Shown here: piece by piece, positions 37,160-44,918 of the stretch | How positions within the stretch are numbered: position 1 is the stretch's first letter | Layout: each line of letters opens with the position of its first letter | DNA from: Flavobacteriaceae bacterium UBA5544 | GTDB lineage: Bacteria > Bacteroidota > Bacteroidia > Flavobacteriales > Flavobacteriaceae | DNA length: 64,000 bases | Assembly: GCA_002426755.1 (NCBI GenBank) | Contig: DINI01000018.1 | Span: 32,122 to 96,121 of the forward strand | Reading direction: 5' to 3' | Translations under genes and position numbers: made by a program | Notes under the pieces: model-generated | Seen by the model: only the letters and a program-made list of their open reading frames with translations | Database searches by the model: none | What the model was told of the DNA's origin: nothing

Positions 37160-39967
37160 TTGTTGGTTAAGAATTTTTATTGTTTGATTGGAATTTTCTT
37201 GATTTCTTTCTTGTTGAAGGCTCAAGAATTACCACCTATTGAATTATATGATTCTAAAACTTATGGTGCAGAGAACCAAAACTGGTCCATCTCACAAGCT
37301 GATAATAAATATATTTATGTAGCCAATAATAAAGGTCTTTTAGAATTTAATGGTGCCAAATGGCAGCTGTATCCTTCACAAAATGAATCTGTTTTTAGGT
37401 CTGTTCATGTGATTGGTGACAGAATTTATACAGGCTGTTACATGGATTTTGGTTATTGGCAACATAATAAATTGGGAAAACTAACATATACATCTTTATC
37501 CCAAAAATTAAATATTCAACTCATTGAAGATGAGCAGTTTTGGAACATTATTTCTGTTGATAGATTTGTGCTGTTTCAATCGCTGAATAGTATTTACATC
37601 TACGATTCTACCAACGATTCCTGTAAAATAATCAATTCAGGACATTCCATTCCTAAAATGTTCAAGGTCAATGGGAGCATTTATTATCAAAGTATTGATG
37701 AAGGTGTTTTTAAAATTGAGAACGGAACTTCCCAACTAGTCTGTGATGATGATATCATAAAAACCAATATCCTTGTTAACATTTTTGAAACACAAGGACG
37801 GTTGCTCATGGAAACACAGGAGAAAGGTTTTTATGTTTGGAAATCAAATGAACTTTCAAAATGGACCGTTCAATCTTCAGACTTGGTGTCAAAATTGAGC
37901 GTTTACAGTAGTATCCAACTAAAAAATGGAAATTTCATCCTGGGTACCATTTCTAATGGAATGGTCTATTTAGATAAAAATGGAGAATTTATTTATGATA
38001 TTGATCAAAGGAAGGGGTTGGGCAACAATACCGTTTTATCATTATTTGAAGACATGGATAACAATATTTGGCTTGGGTTGGATAATGGTATCAATGTTAT
38101 TAATATGAATTCCCCCTTTAGCAGTTACAACGATTATGAGGGAAAACTTGGGACTGTCTATGCTTCTATTATTTTTAAAGACAAATTGTTTTTGGGAACA
38201 AATCAAGGACTTTTTTATAAAATGGTGGTTGGAGATGATGAATTCACATTTGTGGAAGGCACGAAAGGCCAGGTTTGGTGTTTGGTTGAAGAAGACAATA
38301 CTCTTTTTTGTGGCCACAATATAGGGACCTTTATAATCAAGGATGGGAAAGCTGAAATGATCGCAAATACTCCAGGAACATGGAATATTAAACCCTATCC
38401 GGATAATCCAAATATTTTATTGCAAGGAAATTTCGTTGGTATCAATATTCTACACAAACAGAATGGGTCATGGAAATTCAAGAACAAATTAGAAGGTTTT
38501 GATATCTCATCTAAGTACTTTGAGCTACCGAATAAAAACAAAATTTTTGTGAGTCATGAATATAAAGGAGTTTTTGAACTTGAGGTTAACGATGAACTTA
38601 CGGAAGTTCGGTCTGTAAAAAAAATACCGAAGTTAACAAAGGGAGTCAATTCCAGTCTGATAAAATACAATGACCAAATCATTTATGCTTACGAGCGCGG
38701 TGTTTTTACTTACAACAATAAAGATAATGTGTTTATTAAGGACAGTATTTTTAGCGCTATGTTTCAACCCAATCATTATACATCTGGCAAGTTGATAGCC
38801 GATTCTCATCACAAGAAGCTTTGGGGATTTTCTGATAAAAATTTGAATTATATGTCTCCAGGTAAGTTGAGTAATATGCCAAGTGTTACTTCAATCGCCT
38901 TTCCACAATCTTTAAGAAAGGAAATGGTGGGCTACGAAACGATTTCTTATTTAGAAGGCAATAAATATCTTCTCGGAACATCAACGGGTTATGTGATTAT
39001 TGATTTAGACAAATTGAATCATAAATCTTATGATGTTGACATTAATACAGTTTCAAATTATAATATAAATGGCAATCCTAATTTTGTTGACAAAGGAATA
39101 TTTGTTGAATTTAAAAACGACCAAAATAATTTTGAATTTACATATAGTGTTCCAGAATATGACAAAAATCTAATTGCAGAATATCAGTATCAATTAAACG
39201 GTTATTATGAACAATGGAGTAATTGGACGACCAATCCATCAGTTTTGTTTAAAAACCTACCATATGGTGATTATATATTCAATGTAAGGGCTAGAGTAGG
39301 GAATACCTTGTCGTCTAATGTATCCAAATATGAATTTAAGATACAGAAACCTTGGTACATCACCAATCTTATGATCTGCTTGTATATATTGGGTGTCTTG
39401 CTTTTTTCGATACTCATGCATATTTTGTATAAAAACTATTACAAGAAACAAAAGGAAAAACTGCTTCAGAAAAATAAGCGCGATTTGGAATTGAAACAAT
39501 TAGAGAGTGAGCAACAACTAATGCAGGTTGAAAACGAAAAACTGCAACAGGATATTGATAATAAAAATAGAGAGTTGGCAATATCAACGATGAGTTTGAT
39601 AAAGAAAAATGAATTCCTCAATACTGTTAAGGAAGAATTAAAAAACTCTGATGATACCCATTCTCTAAAGCCAGTTATTAAATTTATTGATAAAAACATC
39701 AACAATACAGACGATTGGAAATTCTTTCAGGAAGCCTTCAATAATGCCGATAAGGATTTTCTTAAAAAGGTAAAATCCAAACACCCTTCCCTCACTCCAA
39801 ACGATTTAAAACTTTGTGCTTATTTAAGATTAAACCTTTCTTCCAAAGAGATTGCGCCACTCTTAAATATTTCACCCAAGAGTGTAGAAGTTAAACGCTA
39901 TCGTTTGCGAAAAAAAATGGATTTACCACATGATTATAGCTTAACAAATTACATCCTTGAAATGTAG
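37160..39967 (+). CDS. Second membrane-spanning beta-propeller/LuxR-HTH PUL regulator (TTG start)
   Basis: A 935-residue paralogue of the protein at 1905 with the same order: signal/anchor, propeller repeats (GLGNNTVLSLFEDMDNNIWL, LGLDNGINVINM), Y_Y_Y-like domain (YQYQLNGYYEQWSNWTTN), a membrane helix at about 735-755, coiled coil and C-terminal LuxR-type HTH (DLKLCAYLRLNLSSKEIAPL, SPKSVEVKRYRLRKKMD). The frame is closed by the symporter stop directly upstream, and the first in-frame ATG comes far inside the protein, so translation must begin at one of two adjacent TTG codons (37160 or 37163). Probably controls the susC operon beginning at 40205 through the CACTACAA repeats between them. Confidence 0.85.
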   Translation: MLVKNFYCLIGIFLISFLLKAQELPPIELYDSKTYGAENQNWSISQADNKYIYVANNKGLLEFNGAKWQLYPSQNESVFRSVHVIGDRIYTGCYMDFGYWQHNKLGKLTYTSLSQKLNIQLIEDEQFWNIISVDRFVLFQSLNSIYIYDSTNDSCKIINSGHSIPKMFKVNGSIYYQSIDEGVFKIENGTSQLVCDDDIIKTNILVNIFETQGRLLMETQEKGFYVWKSNELSKWTVQSSDLVSKLSVYSSIQLKNGNFILGTISNGMVYLDKNGEFIYDIDQRKGLGNNTVLSLFEDMDNNIWLGLDNGINVINMNSPFSSYNDYEGKLGTVYASIIFKDKLFLGTNQGLFYKMVVGDDEFTFVEGTKGQVWCLVEEDNTLFCGHNIGTFIIKDGKAEMIANTPGTWNIKPYPDNPNILLQGNFVGINILHKQNGSWKFKNKLEGFDISSKYFELPNKNKIFVSHEYKGVFELEVNDELTEVRSVKKIPKLTKGVNSSLIKYNDQIIYAYERGVFTYNNKDNVFIKDSIFSAMFQPNHYTSGKLIADSHHKKLWGFSDKNLNYMSPGKLSNMPSVTSIAFPQSLRKEMVGYETISYLEGNKYLLGTSTGYVIIDLDKLNHKSYDVDINTVSNYNINGNPNFVDKGIFVEFKNDQNNFEFTYSVPEYDKNLIAEYQYQLNGYYEQWSNWTTNPSVLFKNLPYGDYIFNVRARVGNTLSSNVSKYEFKIQKPWYITNLMICLYILGVLLFSILMHILYKNYYKKQKEKLLQKNKRDLELKQLESEQQLMQVENEKLQQDIDNKNRELAISTMSLIKKNEFLNTVKEELKNSDDTHSLKPVIKFIDKNINNTDDWKFFQEAFNNADKDFLKKVKSKHPSLTPNDLKLCAYLRLNLSSKEIAPLLNISPKSVEVKRYRLRKKMDLPHDYSLTNYILEM

Positions 39968-39969
39968 AG

Positions 39970-40143
39970 CCACTACAATTTAAAATTTTACCTATACATT
40001 ACCACTACAAAACCTATTTTTATTACAACTACCTCGATATAGTATCTATTTCTTAAAATCTTGTTAAACCAATGTTTTCAGTATATTATTGATAAAATCG
40101 CAAAATATATGTGTTTTTTTTGCGATGTATATTTTTTGTAGTG
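39970..40143 (+). promoter_or_regulatory. Candidate operator array: CACTACAA repeats
   Basis: CCACTACAA at 39970-39978 and 40002-40010 in direct orientation (32 bp apart, about three helical turns), and the inverted TTGTAGTG at 40136-40143, six bases before the presumed -33 element. The arrangement parallels the RTACGTCA array in front of the first susC, with a different sequence, as expected for a diverged paralogous regulator. Confidence 0.55.
40097..40126 (+). promoter_or_regulatory. Interrupted palindrome upstream of the second susC
   Basis: ATCGCAAAA (40097-40105) and TTTTGCGAT (40118-40126) are perfect 9-bp inverted repeats with a 12-bp spacer; arm centres are 21 bp apart, two helical turns. 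It could bind a dimeric regulator. No T tract or gene end makes a terminator likely. Confidence 0.45.
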
Positions 40144-40149
40144 TCACAA

Positions 40150-40183
40150 TTTGCACATATTACATTGTAAACCTTTAAGTTTG
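40150..40183 (+). promoter_or_regulatory. Candidate promoter of the second susCD operon
   Basis: TTTG at 40150-40153, a 22-bp spacer, then TAAGTTTG at 40176-40183, a full match to the Bacteroidetes -7 consensus TAnnTTTG. Transcription would start near 40190, leaving a leader of about 15 bases before the ATG at 40205. Confidence 0.6.
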
Positions 40184-40204
40184 TTTTTATAAGATTTAAA
40201 AAAT

Positions 40205-43200
40205 ATGACAGCAAAAATTTTACGTGTACTAGTACTACTTATTTCGACCGTTACTTTCGGTCAGAATGTTACCATAAGTGGAACTGTAAAAGAAAATGTC
40301 TCTGACCAACCACTGCTTGGAGTAAACATTTTAATTAAAAACACATCGAAAGGTGTCACAACAGATTTTGATGGTAACTATACAATAACCGATGTTCCGA
40401 TAAATTCCATTTTGGTATTTTCCTATATAGGTTATATAGATCAAGAAATCACTGTAAAAAATGGTAGCCCTATTAATGTGGTTTTGGTCGAAGATACACA
40501 AGCCCTTAAAGAAGTTGTGGTTATTGGTTATGGTTCACAGCGAAAAGAATTAGTTACTGGAGCCTTTTCAAGTTTGAGTGCAGACAAGATTTCCGAAAAT
40601 AACCCTACACGAATTGAAGAAGCATTAAAAGGTAGCGCGGCTGGTGTTCAGGTAAATGCTAATTCTGGGTCTCCAGGAGCTTCCTTGAATATTCGAATTA
40701 GGGGTATTACTACTAATGGCGATAATTCACCTTTAGTAATTGTGGATGGTGTAAATATTGGAAGTGATTTAAGTATCATTGACCCTAACGATATTCAGAA
40801 GATGGATATCATTAAGGATGCAAGTTCGGCCATCTATGGGGTACAAGGTGCCAACGGTGTTATATTAATAACCACTAAAACTGGTAAAAAAGACAGAAAA
40901 ACTAAATTCTCCTACAATTCATACTATTCTATTCAAGAGGCTGAAAATCGTTTGGATTTAATGAATAATCTTGAGTATGCATTGTATGTTAACGAAAGCG
41001 AAGCAGTTGACGGAAATGTAATTCCTTATCCGAACTTACAGGATTTGACTACCAATACAGATTGGCAAAATGAATTGTTCGACAGAGCTCCAATGTTCAG
41101 TCATAATTTAAGCGCCGTCGGTGGTTCAGAAAACATAACTTACGGAATAAGTGCTAGTTATTTTGCACAAGATGGTGTTATTGCAAGTGACAAATCCAAT
41201 TATCAAAGATGGACTGTTAAAAATAATTTTGGTATAGACCTTTCAGAAAAGTTCAAGCTAAATACCTTTCTCTTGTACACTAATATTAGAAGCAAAGGAA
41301 TTCCTGAAGGAGGGAGAGGGTCGGCCCTTTACTATGCATTGAATGCATCACCTTTGACACCAGTCTATGATGGTACTGATGGTGCTGGAATATCTAGAGG
41401 TTATTCATATATAGGTACGGAGCAGGGTAGCGAAATCATCAATCCGTTGGCATTGATCAATAATACATACAATGAAGGCCGGGCTGATCGTTTTACGGGT
41501 AAAGTGGAGTTGGAATATCAGGTATTTTCTGATTTAAAAGCAACAAGCCGTTTTAATTTTAATTATTCAGATTATGGTGGTAGAGCTTTTTCGCCACTAC
41601 AATATTATGGACTTGGAAAAGTCGTTAATAATGTGAGTTTAGATCCAGATGATCCAACTGCTTTTGATTTGGATAGGAACAATGATGGTATCAGGGATGT
41701 ATACGGATCTGTCTCTGAAAATTCTCAACATTCATTCGACTTTACATTTGAGAATTTTATTGATTATACCAGATCATTTGGTAAACATAACGTGAGTGCT
41801 TTACTTGGAACATCCATAAGAAGTGAAAGTTATAAAGGTTTCTTTGGTTCTGGACCATTAAATAGTGGGCCAGAAACCTGGGATAATGCCTATTTAGGAA
41901 ACTCACAATCCATAACTCAAGTTGTAGTGGTTGACGGTCAGGCACAAGTAACACAAAGTTTGGTAACATCGTCTGATGGCAGAAATGAAGACAGATGGTA
42001 TTCGGTATTTGGGCGTATTCAATACGATTATGATAATAAATATCTTTTCTCCGGAATGGTCAGAAGGGACGCATCCACCAGATTTGGGCCAAATGAAAGA
42101 ATTGGATATTTTCCATCTGTATCAGCGGGTTGGGTGGTTACTAATGAAGATTTTTTTAATGTAGATGCTATCAATTCACTAAAAGTTAGAGGAAGTTGGG
42201 GTATCACAGGTAATGATAAGATAGGTAGTTATAGATGGATTGGTTTGCTACAAGGTACAACAGGTGAAGCAACATATCCTTTTAATGGACTGTTATCGAA
42301 TGGTAATGCCATAGGTGCGTTGGCAAATCCTAATTTAAAATGGGAAACGAACTACCAAACCAATATTGGATTTGATGTTTCTTTCTTGAACAATACATTG
42401 GATTTAACAGTTGATTATTACCGAAAAAAGACGGTAGATTTGCTATTGGTTCCTGAAATTTCTGGTATTTTGGGTGGTTCCGCACCAGGAAGTTCTCCAC
42501 CAGTTGTCAATGCTGGAAGTGTTGAAAACAAAGGAATTGATTTGAGTCTTAATTTTAATCATGAGTTCACGGATGATTTTAAAATGAGTGTAGGCTATAA
42601 TCTTACCAGCATAAAGAATAAAGCACTTCAGGTTAATAATTCTGCAGGATTTCTTCCAGGAGGCTTACATAATTTAGCCAATAGCACTTCCAGATTTCAA
42701 ACAGGTTTACCTATTGGAGTGTTTTATGGACTACAAACCGACGGAGTTTTTCAAAATCAGGCAGAAATAGATGCACATGCAATTCAGCCTAACGCTCAAC
42801 CGGGTGATTTAAGATATGTGGATGTGGATGGTGATGGTGTAATAGAATTCGGTAGTAGTGATGATTTAACGGTCATCGGAAACCCGATTCCAGATTTCAC
42901 TATGGGTTTCAATCTCAACTTGGATTATCGTCAATTTGATTTTGGTACAACCTTATATGCATCTCTTGGTAATGATATTGTCCGAAGTTATGAGCGTTTT
43001 CTAACTTATAGCAATAAACCAGATTTATACTTAAATCGTTGGACGGGTGAAGGAACTTCAAACACGGTTCCAAGAGCATCCAGTACGGCCTCCAATAATC
43101 AATTGTTCTCCTCTTTCTATGTGGAAGATGGCTCGTACTTAAGAATTCAAAATGTACAATTAGGCTATTCTATTCCAGCAAAATTCTTAAGCAAAATGCA

Positions 43201-43369
43201 TTTGGATAAATTTAGGGTATATGTCGCAGTGAACAACCTTTATACCTTTACGGAATATTCAGGATACAATCCAGACGTGTCAAACGCAAGTCCTAACGGA
43301 GCAGGAGTCGATTTGGGACAATATCCAAATACAAGAACATTTACAACAGGAATCAATGTTTCATTTTAA
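40205..43369 (+). CDS. susC: SusC/RagA-family TonB-linked outer-membrane transporter (second PUL)
   Basis: A 1054-residue SusC-like protein. The signal peptide ends near TVTFGQ. A carboxypeptidase-regulatory-like domain (GVNILIKNTSKGV, TDFDGNYTITD) precedes a TonB-box-like segment (EVVVIGYGSQRKELVTGAFS), the plug (SPLVIVDGVNIGSDL, MDIIKDASSAIYGVQGANG) and the barrel ending in TRTFTTGINVSF. Expected to import beta-glucan oligosaccharides, judging by the GH16 and GH3 genes downstream. It overlaps an alternative upstream start of the next susD gene. Confidence 0.95.
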   Translation: MTAKILRVLVLLISTVTFGQNVTISGTVKENVSDQPLLGVNILIKNTSKGVTTDFDGNYTITDVPINSILVFSYIGYIDQEITVKNGSPINVVLVEDTQALKEVVVIGYGSQRKELVTGAFSSLSADKISENNPTRIEEALKGSAAGVQVNANSGSPGASLNIRIRGITTNGDNSPLVIVDGVNIGSDLSIIDPNDIQKMDIIKDASSAIYGVQGANGVILITTKTGKKDRKTKFSYNSYYSIQEAENRLDLMNNLEYALYVNESEAVDGNVIPYPNLQDLTTNTDWQNELFDRAPMFSHNLSAVGGSENITYGISASYFAQDGVIASDKSNYQRWTVKNNFGIDLSEKFKLNTFLLYTNIRSKGIPEGGRGSALYYALNASPLTPVYDGTDGAGISRGYSYIGTEQGSEIINPLALINNTYNEGRADRFTGKVELEYQVFSDLKATSRFNFNYSDYGGRAFSPLQYYGLGKVVNNVSLDPDDPTAFDLDRNNDGIRDVYGSVSENSQHSFDFTFENFIDYTRSFGKHNVSALLGTSIRSESYKGFFGSGPLNSGPETWDNAYLGNSQSITQVVVVDGQAQVTQSLVTSSDGRNEDRWYSVFGRIQYDYDNKYLFSGMVRRDASTRFGPNERIGYFPSVSAGWVVTNEDFFNVDAINSLKVRGSWGITGNDKIGSYRWIGLLQGTTGEATYPFNGLLSNGNAIGALANPNLKWETNYQTNIGFDVSFLNNTLDLTVDYYRKKTVDLLLVPEISGILGGSAPGSSPPVVNAGSVENKGIDLSLNFNHEFTDDFKMSVGYNLTSIKNKALQVNNSAGFLPGGLHNLANSTSRFQTGLPIGVFYGLQTDGVFQNQAEIDAHAIQPNAQPGDLRYVDVDGDGVIEFGSSDDLTVIGNPIPDFTMGFNLNLDYRQFDFGTTLYASLGNDIVRSYERFLTYSNKPDLYLNRWTGEGTSNTVPRASSTASNNQLFSSFYVEDGSYLRIQNVQLGYSIPAKFLSKMHLDKFRVYVAVNNLYTFTEYSGYNPDVSNASPNGAGVDLGQYPNTRTFTTGINVSF

Positions 43370-43379
43370 TTATATAAAC

Positions 43380-44843
43380 ATGAAAGAGAATTTTAAAAAA
43401 ATTATTGCGCTATTTGTCATCTTCATTTGTTATTCGTGCGATGACTATTTAGAGATATTACCAGATGGTGCGGAAAATACCGAAAATTATTTCAATTCAA
43501 AATCTGATTATGAAGATGCTTTGATTGGTGTCTATGATCTACTTTCCACAACGTATCTCAATAATATATTGGGTGAAATCGCATCAGACAATAGTCTTTG
43601 TGGTGGTGGAGACCAAACCGATGTTTTAGATTGGCAACAGATTGATGATATGACCCATACAGCCGATAATGGTGCGTTGAGGAGTATTTTTCAATGGATG
43701 TATGCAGGTATCAGTAGAGCTAATTACATTGTGGAGTTTAAAGATAAAATCGATTTTGAAGGCAAGGACGAATTGCTGGCTGAAAATTTATTTTTAAGAT
43801 CGTATTACTATTTTGAATTGGTTAAATTTTTTGGTGATGTTCCTATGTATTTGGATGGAAGAATCACCATAGAAGATTCACAAACCATTGACAGAACTCC
43901 TAAAGCACAAGTATATGCACAATTAGAGCAAGATCTTACAACAGCGATTGAAAGTTTGCCTTGGCAACAATCCCAAAACGGAAGAGCGACCAAAGGGGCG
44001 GCATTAGCCTTATTGGGCAAGATATATTTGTATCAAGATAAATTCCCAGAAGCAGCAACAACACTAGATCAGGTTATAACTTCTGGCCAGTATCAGTTAG
44101 TGGATGATTACAGTACGGTTTTTTTAAATTCAAATGAGAATAACAGCGAATCAGTATTTGAGGTTCAATATTTTGGTGGTGAGGGCGCAAGTTTTGATTG
44201 TTTCCAATGTGTAGAAGGAAACATAGCTGTCGGCTTTATGGGCCCAAGGTTCAATGGAGGAAATTATGCTCCATATACTGACGGTTTTAGCTTCAATCCT
44301 CCAACGGCAGAATTATTCAACGCCTATTCTTCTGATGATATAAGGCGAGATGTCACTATATTAGATATGGAAGCTTTTGTGGCAGCAAGACCTGATGTCA
44401 CTTTTAGTGTAGGAAATACGGATGATTATACAGGCTACTATAACAAAAAATATATTCCTTATAGTGAAGCGCAACAACCAGACCAACATTTAACACACAG
44501 CAATAACTATCGTGCCATTCGTTATTCTGATGTATTGTTGATGGCTGCCGAGGCATTTAATAGAAGTGGCCTCAATGATTCCAAAGCAAGGGATTATACT
44601 AATTTGGTAAGGGAAAGAGCAGGCTTGGACGACATTACTTCTTCAGGTGGCAACCTTACCCAGGATATATATAACGAAAGACGATTGGAATTGGCGGGAG
44701 AAGGTCATCGTTTCTTTGACCAAGTACGATTAGGTCAAACAAGCTCAATTCCTGGATTTACTGCTAGAAATGTACTATTCCCAATACCTAGAATAGAGAT
44801 AGAATTGGCAGGAAATCGTTGGTTACAAAATGATGGTTACTAA
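43380..44843 (+). CDS. susD: SusD/RagB-family glycan-binding lipoprotein (second PUL)
   Basis: A 487-residue protein from the ATG at 43380, which gives the lipoprotein signal MKENFKKIIALFVIFICYSC (Cys20) followed by acidic DDYLE, a likely surface-export signal. An in-frame ATG at 43356 overlaps susC and is less likely. SusD features include LLAENLFLRSYYYFELVKFF, KGAALALLGKIYLYQDKF, YRAIRYSDVLLMAAEAFNR and a C-terminal ERRLELAGEGHRFFDQVRLG. Partner of the SusC encoded 10 bp upstream. Confidence 0.94.
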   Translation: MKENFKKIIALFVIFICYSCDDYLEILPDGAENTENYFNSKSDYEDALIGVYDLLSTTYLNNILGEIASDNSLCGGGDQTDVLDWQQIDDMTHTADNGALRSIFQWMYAGISRANYIVEFKDKIDFEGKDELLAENLFLRSYYYFELVKFFGDVPMYLDGRITIEDSQTIDRTPKAQVYAQLEQDLTTAIESLPWQQSQNGRATKGAALALLGKIYLYQDKFPEAATTLDQVITSGQYQLVDDYSTVFLNSNENNSESVFEVQYFGGEGASFDCFQCVEGNIAVGFMGPRFNGGNYAPYTDGFSFNPPTAELFNAYSSDDIRRDVTILDMEAFVAARPDVTFSVGNTDDYTGYYNKKYIPYSEAQQPDQHLTHSNNYRAIRYSDVLLMAAEAFNRSGLNDSKARDYTNLVRERAGLDDITSSGGNLTQDIYNERRLELAGEGHRFFDQVRLGQTSSIPGFTARNVLFPIPRIEIELAGNRWLQNDGY

Positions 44844-44854
44844 AAAAACGTGTG

Positions 44855-44886
44855 GGAAATTTGCCGCATCATTCATGGCGAATTCC
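44855..44886 (+). promoter_or_regulatory. Hairpin between susD and the glycan-binding protein gene
   Basis: GGAAATTTGCC (44855-44865) pairs with GGCGAATTCC (44877-44886) with one bulged base and a G-U pair, around an 11-nt loop. No T tract follows. It may lower or stabilise expression of the downstream genes relative to susCD, like the hairpin at 11366-11405. Confidence 0.5.
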
Positions 44887-44918
44887 ATCTGAGTTAAAGA
44901 AAAAATAAAAATAAACAG

